Shown here piece by piece: positions 35,484 to 44,133 of a stretch of 64,000 nucleotides of DNA. Source of the DNA: Pseudomonas sp. PSKL.D1 (lineage in GTDB: Bacteria; Pseudomonadota; Gammaproteobacteria; Pseudomonadales; Pseudomonadaceae); contig NZ_CP118607.1 in the NCBI RefSeq assembly GCF_028898945.1, forward strand, positions 1,054,001 to 1,118,000, written 5' to 3'. The notes under the pieces were generated by a model. It did no database searches. It saw nothing but the letters and a program-made list of their open reading frames with translations, and was not told the DNA's origin. Each line of letters begins with the position of its first letter. Positions within the stretch are counted from its first letter, which is position 1. The translations under genes and the position numbers were made by a program.

Positions 35484-36065
35484 ATGTTCAAGTTGCCCCG
35501 TCTTTTGCCTGCCTTGCTGCTGGCTTTGTGCCTCCCTGCCCACGCCAACTGGCACCTTGATGCCGAGTCATCAAGGTTGTCATTCATCACGGGCAAGAAC
35601 GGTGATACCGCCGAGGTGCACCGGTTTCTGGTCATGCATGGCACGGTAGACCGCAAGGGCGCGGCGGCACTGCGCATCGAGATGGATTCGGTCAGCAGCG
35701 GCATCCCGTTGCGTGACGAGCGCATGCGCGAAGACTTGTTCGAAGTCGAGCGCTTCGCCGAAGCCTCGGTGAAGGCGCAGATCGATTTGCGCCCGATCAA
35801 CGACCTGGCCAATGGTGCGCAGATTGAACTGCGCTTGCCGCTGACCGTGACGCTGCATGGCCAGTCCCACAGCTACAACGTGCTGCTGCTCGCCACCCGG
35901 CTGGACGAGCGACGCTTCCAGGTCGTGACGCTGGAGCCGCTGATCCTGCGTGCCAACGATTTTGGCCTGCTGCCCGGGCTGGAGACCCTGCGCAAGTTCG
36001 CCAAGCTCAAATCCATCAACCCCACGGTGCCGGTCAACGCGGTGCTGATTTTCAACGCGCGCTGA
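35484..36065 (+). CDS. YceI-family periplasmic lipocalin-like protein
   Basis: A 193-aa exported protein of the YceI family, eight-stranded barrels that bind isoprenoid or amphiphilic ligands. The signal peptide MFKLPRLLPALLLALCLPAHA is cut before NWHLDAESSRLSF. The core elements EIDMDS-type strand (RIEMDSVSSGIPLRDERMREDLFEV) and LPLTVTLHGQSH are visible. It stands 1 bp before the phospholipase-D-type gene, suggesting joint expression in an envelope-lipid context. Confidence 0.88.
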   Translation: MFKLPRLLPALLLALCLPAHANWHLDAESSRLSFITGKNGDTAEVHRFLVMHGTVDRKGAAALRIEMDSVSSGIPLRDERMREDLFEVERFAEASVKAQIDLRPINDLANGAQIELRLPLTVTLHGQSHSYNVLLLATRLDERRFQVVTLEPLILRANDFGLLPGLETLRKFAKLKSINPTVPVNAVLIFNAR

Positions 36066-36066
36066 C

Positions 36067-37224
36067 ATGCCGGGGCCGGTCTTCCCCTGGCGGGATGGCA
36101 ATCAATTCGAACTGCTGATCGATGGCCCCGAGTTCTTTCCGCGCATGCTGCAGGCGGTTGCATGTGCCGAGTTCCAGGTGGACCTGGAGTTGTATCTGGT
36201 TGAGGGCGGCGCGTGCGCCGAGACGGTGGTCGAAGCCCTTGAACAGGCAGCCCGGCGCGGCGTGCGGGTGCGCTGCCTGTTCGATGATTATGGGTCGTTG
36301 GCCTTCAACACGGCGTTACGCCAGCGCCTGACCGAGGCGGGTGTGTACCTGCGCTGGTACAACCGCCTGCGCTGGCGCCGTTGGCTGCGCAACCTGTATC
36401 GCGACCACCGCAAGATTATGCTGGTGGATGAGCGCTGGGCCGTGGTGGGCGGCACGGGCGTGACCGACGAATTCTGGACCCCTGGCGAGGCCACCAGCGA
36501 GTGGCACGAAGTCATGGTGCAGATGCAGGGCCCGGTAGTGCGCGACTGGCAGCTACTGTTCGACCGCCAGTGGCACGCCAACAACCGCCGCACCGCGTGG
36601 CGCCCGCCCGAAGGCTTTGGCCTGCCGCGGTTGCCCAAGGTGCCGCTGCAGGGGCAGGGCATGGGCCGGGTGGCGTATGCCGACGCCCGCCAGCACAAGG
36701 ACATCCTGCATTCGCTGGTGCGCGCCCTCAACAGCGGCAAGCAGCGCGTGTGGCTGGCAACGCCGTACTTCCTGCCCACTTGGAGTGTACGCCGCTCGCT
36801 GCGTCGCGCCGCCAGCAAGGGGGTGGATGTGCGGCTGCTGTTGACCGGGCCGCGCACCGACCACCCGTCGGTACGGTATGCGGGGCATCGCTACTATCCG
36901 CGCTTGTTGCGGGCGGGTGTGCGCATCTTCGAGTATCAGCCGTGCTTTTTGCACTTGAAGATGGCGTTGGTGGACGACTGGGTCAGCGTCGGCTCCTGCA
37001 ACTTCGACCACTGGAACCTGCGTTTCAACCTGGAGGCGAATGTTGAAGCGCTGGACCCGTCGTTGACCGCTGCTGTAAGGGCCAGCTTCGAGCGCGATTT
37101 TGCCTTGAGCGAAGAAGTTGACCTGGACCACTGGAATGCCCGGCCATTTTGGCGTCGGGTAAAGCAGCGGATCTGGGGCTGGATTGACCGGCTGGTGGTC
37201 AACTTGCTCGACCGCCGGGACTGA
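36067..37224 (+). CDS. clsB: Cardiolipin synthase-like phospholipase D family protein (ClsB type)
   Basis: A 385-aa enzyme with two HKD motifs: DHRKIMLVDERWAVVGG at about 115-131 and FLHLKMALVDDWVSVGS at about 295-311. Each provides the HxKxxxxD catalytic set. There is no N-terminal transmembrane pair, as in ClsB and unlike ClsA. Expected to form cardiolipin or a related phospholipid by phosphatidyl transfer at the inner membrane. It directly follows the yceI gene with no gap for a promoter. Confidence 0.88.
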   Translation: MPGPVFPWRDGNQFELLIDGPEFFPRMLQAVACAEFQVDLELYLVEGGACAETVVEALEQAARRGVRVRCLFDDYGSLAFNTALRQRLTEAGVYLRWYNRLRWRRWLRNLYRDHRKIMLVDERWAVVGGTGVTDEFWTPGEATSEWHEVMVQMQGPVVRDWQLLFDRQWHANNRRTAWRPPEGFGLPRLPKVPLQGQGMGRVAYADARQHKDILHSLVRALNSGKQRVWLATPYFLPTWSVRRSLRRAASKGVDVRLLLTGPRTDHPSVRYAGHRYYPRLLRAGVRIFEYQPCFLHLKMALVDDWVSVGSCNFDHWNLRFNLEANVEALDPSLTAAVRASFERDFALSEEVDLDHWNARPFWRRVKQRIWGWIDRLVVNLLDRRD

Positions 37225-37275
37225 CAGCGGCTATCGTTCGGTGACTGTTTTCAGTTAACCGAGGGAGTGGGTGAG

Positions 37276-37854
37276 ATGACGGCGAAAAAGATTCTCATGC
37301 TGGTGGGCGATTACGTCGAAGACTACGAAGCGATGGTGCCGTTCCAGGCCTTGAGCATGGTAGGTCATACCGTTCACGCGGTTTGCCCGGAAAAGATTGC
37401 CGGGCAGACAGTACGTACGGCCATCCACGATTTTGAGGGCGAGCAGACCTACAGCGAAAAGCCCGGGCACAACTTTGCCCTGAACTTTGATTTCGTGCAG
37501 GTGCGGGCCGAAAGCTATGACGCCTTGTTGATTCCCGGCGGGCGTGCGCCGGAGTACCTGCGCTTGAATGACAAGGTGCTGGACCTGGTGAGGGCGTTTA
37601 ACCAGGCCGGCAAACCGATTGCGGCGGTGTGCCATGGCGCGCAGTTGCTGGCGGCGGCGGGGGTGCTGGAAGGGCGAGAATGCAGCGCCTACCCGGCGTG
37701 CGCGCCGGAGGTGCGGTTGGCCGGCGGCACGTTCATCGACATCGCGGTAGACCAGGCGCATGTGGATGGCAACCTGGTGACGGCACCAGCCTGGCCAGCG
37801 CACCCGGCGTGGTTGGCGGCTTTTCTAAAGGTCCTGGGAACGCGTATTTCCTGA
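37276..37854 (+). CDS. DJ-1/PfpI family protein
   Basis: A 192-aa cytoplasmic DJ-1/PfpI-superfamily protein. The nucleophile elbow carries Cys in [15 protein letters not shown], with the acidic residue E/D in the [10 protein letters not shown]-terminal loop. The catalytic Cys-His pair (CHG) is that of the PfpI/glyoxalase III-like branch. Possible roles are glyoxal detoxification or stress-related hydrolysis. ATG 37276 lies behind GAGTGGGTGAG; GTG 37267 is an alternative start adding three residues. Confidence 0.85.
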   Translation: MTAKKILMLVGDYVEDYEAMVPFQALSMVGHTVHAVCPEKIAGQTVRTAIHDFEGEQTYSEKPGHNFALNFDFVQVRAESYDALLIPGGRAPEYLRLNDKVLDLVRAFNQAGKPIAAVCHGAQLLAAAGVLEGRECSAYPACAPEVRLAGGTFIDIAVDQAHVDGNLVTAPAWPAHPAWLAAFLKVLGTRIS

Positions 37855-37868
37855 CTGCCGCAATTCCT

Positions 37869-37953
37869 GTAGGAGCGGATTCATCCGCGATGCAGACGAC
37901 GCGGTGGATGGCACCGGCTGCGCCGGTGATCGCGGGTAAACCCGCTCCTACAC
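37869..37953. repeat. REP element pair with internal hairpin
   Basis: TGTAGGAGCGGATTCATCCGCGA faces TCGCGGGTAAACCCGCTCCTACA, with GGCACCGGCTGCGCCGGTG between. It separates two convergent genes. Confidence 0.85.
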
Positions 37954-37973
37954 GACGGTGATTGCCTGAACGA

Positions 37974-38372
37974 TCACTCCACCTGCTCAACCCAATCATT
38001 CAGGTTGTAGTAGTTGGTCACCCGGGCAATCTTCCCGCAGTGAATGTAGAAAAACGCCCCCGCCGGCAGCACATAGGTCTGCCCACTGGCCGCCGGCAGC
38101 CCCTCGTCATCGGCAATGTACTCGCCATGCACCGTGAACTCCGCCGCCGCCCGGCTGCCATCGGCGTTCTGCATCACCACGATGTCAGCCAGGCGTTCGC
38201 GGTAGCAGCGGTTCATCTTGTCCATGAACGCGGCAAACCTTGCCTTGCCCATTTGCCGCTCACCCTGGTTGATGTCGTGAATCACGTCTTCGCTGAGCAG
38301 CGAGAGGAAGGCGGGCATGTCACCAGCATTGAAGGCGGTGTAGTAGGCATTTACCAGTTCGGTAGCGGTCAT
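37974..38372 (-). CDS. NTF2-like / SnoaL-like domain protein
   Basis: A 132-aa single-domain protein of the SnoaL/ketosteroid-isomerase-like NTF2 fold. The N-terminal helix TATELVNAYYTAFNAGDMPAFLSLLSEDVIHDINQ and the strands GKARFAAFMDKMNRCYRERLADIVV and AAEFTVHGEYIADDEG follow the usual cone-shaped alpha+beta arrangement. These domains act as small isomerases, cyclases or ligand carriers; the ligand is unknown. It is monocistronic. Confidence 0.82.
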   Translation of the reverse strand: MTATELVNAYYTAFNAGDMPAFLSLLSEDVIHDINQGERQMGKARFAAFMDKMNRCYRERLADIVVMQNADGSRAAAEFTVHGEYIADDEGLPAASGQTYVLPAGAFFYIHCGKIARVTNYYNLNDWVEQVE

Positions 38373-38487
38373 GGAACATTACCTGTCGTGTAGGGGAAAG
38401 GTGGCGGGTTGGTTCGGATGATAGGGTTTCCCTCCAAGCCCGGCTTAGCCGAGCGCGTCATCCACATCGACAAAACGACCGCCAAGC

Positions 38488-39078
38488 ATGGAAATACGCC
38501 TGTTGCACGGCGCCGCTATCGCGCCTTACCTCGATGACCTTGCTCGCCTGCGCCTGACCGTGTTTCGCGAGTTTCCCTACCTCTACGAAGGCACCCCCGA
38601 GTACGAAGCCGATTACCTGGCTGCCTATGTGCGCTCCGGGCGCAGCCTGGTGGTGCTGGCAGTTGACGACGGCCATGTGGTCGGTGCCTCGACCGGTGTA
38701 CCGCTGGTGGACGTGGGCCCGCAGTTCCAGCAGCCGTTCATTGCCCAGGGCCGCGATCCGGCTGGCGTCTATTACTTCGGGGAGTCACTGGTGTTGCCCG
38801 AGTACCGGGGCCGCGGCCTGGGCGTGCGCTTTTTCATCGAGCGCGAGTCTTACGCCCACAAGCTGGCCGAGTTCGATTACTGCGCGTTCTGTGCAGTCGA
38901 ACGGCCCGGCGTACACCCACTGCGCCCTGCGGACTACAAGCCGCTGCAAGGTTTTTGGCGCAACCGGGGCTTTTTGCACGACCCTTCACTGCGCACCCAT
39001 TACGCCTGGCGTGACCTGGATGCAGACGAGAGCTCTGAAAAAATCATGTCGTTCTGGCTCAAGGCGCTGCCGGTATGA
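38488..39078 (+). CDS. GNAT family N-acetyltransferase
   Basis: A 196-aa acetyltransferase of the GNAT fold. The acetyl-CoA-binding motif A is visible as ESLVLPEYRGRGLGVRFFIERE at about 98-119. The N-terminal strand IRLLHGAAIAPYLDDLARLRLTVFREFP and the C-terminal KPLQGFWRNRGFL complete the domain. The substrate is unknown. It overlaps the nitrilase-family gene by 4 bp (ATGA), a pairing conserved in pseudomonads that suggests a linked step such as acylation and amide hydrolysis of the same metabolite. Confidence 0.87.
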   Translation: MEIRLLHGAAIAPYLDDLARLRLTVFREFPYLYEGTPEYEADYLAAYVRSGRSLVVLAVDDGHVVGASTGVPLVDVGPQFQQPFIAQGRDPAGVYYFGESLVLPEYRGRGLGVRFFIERESYAHKLAEFDYCAFCAVERPGVHPLRPADYKPLQGFWRNRGFLHDPSLRTHYAWRDLDADESSEKIMSFWLKALPV

Positions 39079-39947
39079 CGCGGTTGGCAGCCTGCCAGTA
39101 CGCAATCGAGCTGCATGAAACCTGGGATGCCTACGCCAGCCATCTCGAAGCGCTGTGTGCCGAGGCGGTGGAATCTGGCGCTGAACTGCTGCTGTTGCCG
39201 GAGTACGCGGGGTTGGTGCTCAGCGGCCAGTTACCGGTACATCAGCGCAGTGATCTGAAGGGTTCGATAGCCGGCATTCAGCCGTTGATTGAGCCTTGGT
39301 TGGCGTTGTGCGAACGGATTACCCGGCGCTGGGGCGTGTATCTGCAACCGGGTAGCCTGCCGGTGCTCGACCCTGATGGCTGCTACCGCAACCGCGCCTG
39401 GCTGTTTGGCCCTGAGGGGCTGGTGGGGCATCAGGACAAATTGATGATGACTCGCTTCGAGCGTGAGCAGTGGGGCATCGAGGCGGGGCAGGGCCTTAAG
39501 GTGTTTGACACGGCGTTGGGGCGGCTAGGCATTCTGATCTGCTATGACAACGAGTTCCCGATGTTGGCTCGGCACTTGGCTGAAGCAGGTGCCGACCTGA
39601 TCCTGGCACCGAGCTGCACCGACACCGTGGCAGGTTTTTACCGGGTGCGCATTGGTGCCCAGGCGCGCGCCTTGGAAAACCAGATTGCCGTGTTGCAAAG
39701 CCCTACGGTGGGGGTGGCGCCGTGGTCGCCTGCACTGGATGAGAATGTGGGGCGGGCCGGGCTTTATGTGCCGCCGGATCATGGAATGCCGGGGGATGGG
39801 GTAGTTGCTACGAGTGACGAGCTGAACCCTGCCACCAGTCGATGGTTGGTGTGTGAGGTGGATCTTGAGCAGGTTCGGCGGGTGAGGCGGGAAGGGCAAG
39901 TGTTTACAAGACGGGATTGGCCGGAGCAGTTTGACAGGCTTGTCTAG
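39075..39947 (+). CDS. Carbon-nitrogen hydrolase (nitrilase superfamily)
   Basis: A 290-aa cytoplasmic hydrolase with the Glu-Lys-Cys triad: Glu in LLLPEYAG (about 40), Lys in HQDKLMMTRFE (about 122) and Cys in ILICYDNEFP (about 155). The family cleaves nitriles, aliphatic amides or carbamoyl groups; the surrounding residues suit an amidase rather than a true nitrilase. It is coupled to the preceding GNAT gene. Its stop is followed within 2-3 bp by a long hairpin shared with the convergent fumarase gene. Confidence 0.88.
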   Translation: MTRLAACQYAIELHETWDAYASHLEALCAEAVESGAELLLLPEYAGLVLSGQLPVHQRSDLKGSIAGIQPLIEPWLALCERITRRWGVYLQPGSLPVLDPDGCYRNRAWLFGPEGLVGHQDKLMMTRFEREQWGIEAGQGLKVFDTALGRLGILICYDNEFPMLARHLAEAGADLILAPSCTDTVAGFYRVRIGAQARALENQIAVLQSPTVGVAPWSPALDENVGRAGLYVPPDHGMPGDGVVATSDELNPATSRWLVCEVDLEQVRRVRREGQVFTRRDWPEQFDRLV

Positions 39948-39948
39948 A

Positions 39949-39996
39949 ACTGTGGCGCCTGCTTCGCGGGTTTACTCGCGAAGCAGGCGCCGCAGT
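39949..39996. repeat. Long near-perfect hairpin between convergent genes
   Basis: ACTGTGGCGCCTGCTTCGCG and CGCGAAGCAGGCGCCGCAGT pair over 20 bp with one mismatch around an 8-nt loop. It is not of the REP subtypes seen elsewhere and has no T-run. It may serve as a two-way terminator or RNA 3'-end protector. Confidence 0.75.
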
Positions 39997-40006
39997 TACA
40001 TCAAGC

Positions 40007-41530
40007 TTACTTCACTTCAACTGCCAGGCTCTCGGCAATCTTGCCCTGCCACAGGGCAGGGCCAGTGATGTGCACGGACTCACCGTTGCTGTCGACGGCC
40101 ACGGTTACCGGCATGTCTTTCACTTCAAACTCGTAGATCGCTTCCATGCCCAGCTCGGCGAAGGCCAGGACCTTCGACTTGCGGATGGCCTGGGCCACCA
40201 GGTAGGCAGCGCCACCCACGGCCATCAGGTACACGGCTTTATTGTCCTTGATCGCCTCGATGGCGGTCGGGCCACGTTCGGACTTGCCGATCATGCCCAG
40301 CAGGCCGGTTTGCTCAAGGATCTGGCGAGTGAACTTGTCCATGCGGGTAGCGGTGGTCGGGCCAGCCGGGCCAACCACTTCGTCACCGACCGGGTCGACC
40401 GGGCCAACGTAGTAGATGAAGCGGCCTTTGAGGTCCACCGGCAGCTCTTCGCCACGGTTGAGCATTTCGACCATGCGCTTGTGCGCAGCGTCGCGGCCGG
40501 TGAGCATCTTGCCGTTGAGCAGGATGGTTTCGCCCGGTTTCCAGCTGGCGACTTCTTCCGGAGTGATGTCATCCAGGTTCACGCGGCGGGCGCTTGGGCC
40601 GGCTTCCCAGACGATTTCCGGGTAGGCGTCCAGCGACGGCGCTTCCAGCTCGGCCGGGCCGGAGCCGTCCAGCACGAAGTGCGCGTGGCGGGTGGCGGCG
40701 CAGTTCGGGATCATGCACACCGGCAGCGAAGCGGCGTGGGTCGGGTAGTCCATGATCTTGACGTCGAGCACGGTGGTCAGGCCACCCAGGCCCTGGGCGC
40801 CGATGCCCAGTTGGTTGACCTTCTCGAACAGCTCCAGGCGGATTTCTTCCAGGCGGTTCTGCGGGCCACGGGCTTTCAGCTCATGGATGTCGATGGACTC
40901 CATCAACACTTCCTTGGCCATGACCGCGGCTTTTTCGGCAGTACCGCCGATGCCGATGCCCAGCATGCCAGGTGGGCACCAGCCAGCGCCCATGGTCGGA
41001 ACGGTCTTCAGTACCCAGTCCACGATCGAGTCGGACGGGTTGAGCATGGCCATTTTCGACTTGTTCTCGGAACCGCCGCCCTTGGCAGCCACGTCCACTT
41101 CGACCTTGTCGCCAGGGACGATCGAGTAATGGATCACGGCCGGGGTGTTGTCTTTGGTGTTTTTGCGGGCACCGGCCGGGTCGGCCAGGATCGAGGCGCG
41201 CAGGACGTTCTCAGGCAGGTTGTAGGCGCGGCGCACGCCTTCGTTGATCATGTCGTCGACGCTCAGGGTGGCGCCGTCCCAGCGCACGTCCATGCCCACG
41301 CGCACGAACACGGTGACGATACCGGTGTCCTGGCAGATCGGGCGGTGGCCGGTGGCGCACATACGCGAGTTGATCAGGATCTGGGCGATCGAGTCGCGTG
41401 CAGCGGGCGATTCTTCACGCAGGTAGGCTTCGTGCATCGCCTGGATGAAATCAACGGGGTGGTAGTACGAGATGAATTGCAGTGCGTCGGCGACGCTCTG
41501 AATCAGGTCGTCTTGCTTGATCACGGTCAT
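40007..41530 (-). CDS. fumA: Class I (iron-sulfur) fumarate hydratase
   Basis: A 507-aa TCA-cycle enzyme interconverting fumarate and malate through a [4Fe-4S] cluster. Cys ligand candidates are in CATGHRPICQDTG (about 86-98), CMIPNCAATRHAHF (about 273-286) and further downstream. The alpha domain occupies about 1-300 and the beta domain (ARDAAHKRM, YYVGPVDP) the rest. The start MTVIKQDDLIQSV at 41530 is behind GAGGAGC; the frame upstream adds a non-family tail. Oxygen-labile; pseudomonads also carry iron-free FumC elsewhere. Confidence 0.95.
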   Translation of the reverse strand: MTVIKQDDLIQSVADALQFISYYHPVDFIQAMHEAYLREESPAARDSIAQILINSRMCATGHRPICQDTGIVTVFVRVGMDVRWDGATLSVDDMINEGVRRAYNLPENVLRASILADPAGARKNTKDNTPAVIHYSIVPGDKVEVDVAAKGGGSENKSKMAMLNPSDSIVDWVLKTVPTMGAGWCPPGMLGIGIGGTAEKAAVMAKEVLMESIDIHELKARGPQNRLEEIRLELFEKVNQLGIGAQGLGGLTTVLDVKIMDYPTHAASLPVCMIPNCAATRHAHFVLDGSGPAELEAPSLDAYPEIVWEAGPSARRVNLDDITPEEVASWKPGETILLNGKMLTGRDAAHKRMVEMLNRGEELPVDLKGRFIYYVGPVDPVGDEVVGPAGPTTATRMDKFTRQILEQTGLLGMIGKSERGPTAIEAIKDNKAVYLMAVGGAAYLVAQAIRKSKVLAFAELGMEAIYEFEVKDMPVTVAVDSNGESVHITGPALWQGKIAESLAVEVK

Positions 41531-41779
41531 GCAGCGCGCTCCTCTTAAAGACGGGAACATTCATTACGGCGCTCGACGGTGCCGACCAGCGTGTCGAAGC
41601 GCCTGCAAGGCGCCGGCAGGTCAGGCCGACGGAAAAAGGCGCGGCAGTATAGCGCGGCTGGGCCGGGGAAACACCTGCGGCTGGTCTGGACCATGGTCGG
41701 CAGTGGGGTGGGCATTGTTTTTGCTGGCGTTGGGCGCTTGGCTTACAGTGGAAGCCTGATACCTGGAGAAAGACCCATC

Positions 41780-42700
41780 ATGCCCGAACTCTGCGTGGGC
41801 GAACGCTGCTGGACCGTGCCCACCGGCAGCAACCTGCTCGATGCCTTGAACGAGGCCGGGTTGAATGTGCCATACAGCTGCCGCGCCGGCAGTTGCCACG
41901 CTTGCCTGGTGCATTGCCTGGAGGGGCAGCCGGCGGATGCGTTGCCGGAAGCCTTGGCGTTCGAAAAGCACGCACAGGGTTGGCGGCTGGCTTGCCAGTG
42001 CCGAGTAGTGGATGACTTGCGTGTGGCGGTGTTCGACCCCCGGCAAGACGGCCTGCCCGCCGAGGTGTGTACGGTGGATTGGCTGGGGGATGTGTTGCGC
42101 CTTCGCCTCAAGCCGCAACGCGCATTGCGTTACCAGGCTGGGCAGCATCTGGTGCTGTGGAACGGGGCGGTTGCGCGGCCCTATTCACTGGCCAGCCTGC
42201 CGGGTGAGGATGGATTTCTGGAGTTTCACATCGACTGCCAGCGCAGCGGTGCATTCTGCGACATGGCCCGCCAGTTGCGTATTGGCGATGAGTTGCGCCT
42301 GGGCGAACTCAGAGGCGGTGCGCTGCATTATGACCCGGACTGGCAAGCAAGACCGCTTTGGTTACTGGCAGCGGGCACCGGGCTGGCGCCGTTATGGGGC
42401 ATTTTGCGTGAGGCGTTGAGGCAGGGGCATCAAGGCGAGATCACGCTGATGCACATGGGCACGCACTATCTCACCCGTGAACTTGGCGAGTTGGCCAGGC
42501 AGCATCCGTCACTTCATGTCGAAATGGTCAATGGGGCTGAGTTCGATCAAGCACTTGCTGCGTTACGGCTGGCGTCCAGGCAAACCGTGGCGCTTGTCTG
42601 CGGGGCGCCAAAGCGAGTTGAACAGTTTGCAAAGCGCCTGTTCATTGCTGGCTTGCCGCGCAACCAGCTGTTCGCTGATGTGTTCACCGAGCATGTTTGA
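41780..42700 (+). CDS. 2Fe-2S ferredoxin / FAD-NAD(P) reductase fusion
   Basis: A 306-aa electron-transfer protein. An N-terminal plant-type ferredoxin domain (about 1-85) has the cluster motif CRAGSCHACLVHC and the distant Cys in LACQC. It is followed by an FAD domain with RPYSLASLPGE and an NAD(P) domain starting LWLLAAGTGLAPLWGIL. The layout is that of reductase components of oxygenases and of stand-alone ferredoxin reductases. No oxygenase lies nearby, so its partner is unknown. ATG 41780 follows CTGGAGAAAG; upstream in-frame sequence is the fumA promoter region. Its last 17 bp overlap the convergent delta-60 gene. Confidence 0.9.
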   Translation: MPELCVGERCWTVPTGSNLLDALNEAGLNVPYSCRAGSCHACLVHCLEGQPADALPEALAFEKHAQGWRLACQCRVVDDLRVAVFDPRQDGLPAEVCTVDWLGDVLRLRLKPQRALRYQAGQHLVLWNGAVARPYSLASLPGEDGFLEFHIDCQRSGAFCDMARQLRIGDELRLGELRGGALHYDPDWQARPLWLLAAGTGLAPLWGILREALRQGHQGEITLMHMGTHYLTRELGELARQHPSLHVEMVNGAEFDQALAALRLASRQTVALVCGAPKRVEQFAKRLFIAGLPRNQLFADVFTEHV

Positions 42701-43979
42701 TTGAAACAGCGTGCAAGTGTGCAATGAATCCGGTGAAGGCGCCTGGCACTTGTGTCTGGCCGAGTACCAGCAACTGGTCTTCGCCTGTGATTTCACATGC
42801 CGTGGGGAAGTTGATCATTCTTGCGCTGATCGTAGTGATTGATGGGAGGTCCGGTAAACCATTTGCACTGAACCGGGCCAGGATAGTTGGCATGTTGCCT
42901 GCCGCAATGGTGTTCTGCCCTACGGCGATAATGTCCCCCGAGGCGTGAATGACGACTTGGTGCCAGAGCACCTGGCTTTGATTCTCTGGTATGACCGGTT
43001 CGCGCTTGAACGCGTTATCGGGCGTACCGTCTTCATAAAGTACCGACGAGAGAAGCCCGGCGCGCTCTGCATTTTGGCCGCAACCGATGATTCTTTGTTT
43101 TGATACGACAGCGACATGCTTGATTGCCTGCAAGTCGGCAAAGTCTGCGAAACCCTGATTACCGAAACCAGGTGCGTACGCACCGTCGTGTGCAAGCCTT
43201 GCGACAAAAGCCCCGGAAAACTTAAGGTCAGCGGTCTGCCTGCTGGCGCCGATCAGAATGGATGCATCGTCCATGGCTAAGGCGTGCCCGTACACCACGC
43301 CGTCACTGCCATCTGGCCGTTCCAGGTACTTGTACCCCGTACCGTTGAAGGTTTTTACCCAGTTGCCATCCCAGTCGAACATCATCACGACAAGGTCGTA
43401 TCCGTAGTAATTGCCGAAAACGATGAAACCGTTTTCGATGGGCTTCATTTGCCAGTTGGCTGTAAGGGCCGCAGCTAGCGTACGCGTTTGCGAAAGCCTG
43501 TTGAAGGCCGTCTTGAATTTAGGCCGCACGTTGGTGCTAACCGCTTCAGGCCGCTTGATTGCCAAATGCCCGCTGTTCTGAAAACGCCCGTCCAGAGTGC
43601 CATCCGCATTGAAGCGGGCCAGTGCCGGCATTTGTTCGAAAAGGGTGGTGTAGGTCATGCCCAGCACCATGAACTGATCCTGCCCTTCGTGTACCCGGTG
43701 TATGAGGTGGTAGCCCGTAGATATATAGCCAGGCAGAAACGTGCCGGTGGTTTTGCCGCCATTGCCGAAATTACTGTCGAAACAACAGTCGTCTTTCAGG
43801 CGGAAAATCGCGTATCCGGTGTTGTAGCCTTCGCCCGTGTAGGCACTGCCCACATAAACCCGGCCATTGCCCACTTTCACGGAGGTGGCAATGCCGGCGA
43901 TATCGGGTTCGAAGATTTTCAGTGGGTGGAGGGGATCGAACGGAAACGCTGAGCTGCCTTGGGCCTTCATGGCTTTCAT
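42684..43979 (-). CDS. Delta-60-repeat protein of unknown function
   Basis: A 431-aa protein made of repeated units resembling the bacterial delta-60 repeat (typically LDxxFGxxGxV): CFDSNFGNGGKTTG, NADGTLDGRFQNSGHL, AHDGAYAPGFGNQGFA and EDGTPDNAFKREP, each followed by beta strands as in a propeller. No signal peptide or membrane segment is evident. Base composition is foreign to the neighbourhood (26 G+C of 60 at 43381-43440). It is inserted between the reductase gene and pykA, which are close neighbours in P. aeruginosa. Possibly acquired; function unknown. The start MKAMKAQ is the only sensible Met, with a weak ribosome-binding site. Confidence 0.8.
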   Translation of the reverse strand: MKAMKAQGSSAFPFDPLHPLKIFEPDIAGIATSVKVGNGRVYVGSAYTGEGYNTGYAIFRLKDDCCFDSNFGNGGKTTGTFLPGYISTGYHLIHRVHEGQDQFMVLGMTYTTLFEQMPALARFNADGTLDGRFQNSGHLAIKRPEAVSTNVRPKFKTAFNRLSQTRTLAAALTANWQMKPIENGFIVFGNYYGYDLVVMMFDWDGNWVKTFNGTGYKYLERPDGSDGVVYGHALAMDDASILIGASRQTADLKFSGAFVARLAHDGAYAPGFGNQGFADFADLQAIKHVAVVSKQRIIGCGQNAERAGLLSSVLYEDGTPDNAFKREPVIPENQSQVLWHQVVIHASGDIIAVGQNTIAAGNMPTILARFSANGLPDLPSITTISARMINFPTACEITGEDQLLVLGQTQVPGAFTGFIAHLHAVSIKHAR

Positions 43980-44085
43980 CCCGTCGCTGCTGGTGCTGGG
44001 CCTTGATCATCCATGGGCAGGCGCGGGTCTGACAACTGGCAGAAATAACAGGTGGGAGTAATATCAGCGGCGCTCTTTTGACAAT

Positions 44086-44120
44086 AAAAAAGCCCTGCGA
44101 CTCTCATCGCAGGGCTCTTG
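44086..44120 (-). terminator. Rho-independent terminator of pykA
   Basis: On the minus strand AGCCCTGCGA and TCGCAGGGCT form a 10-bp perfect stem around TGAGAG, followed by TTTTTTATTG. Confidence 0.9.
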
Positions 44121-44133
44121 TACACAGCAGGCT

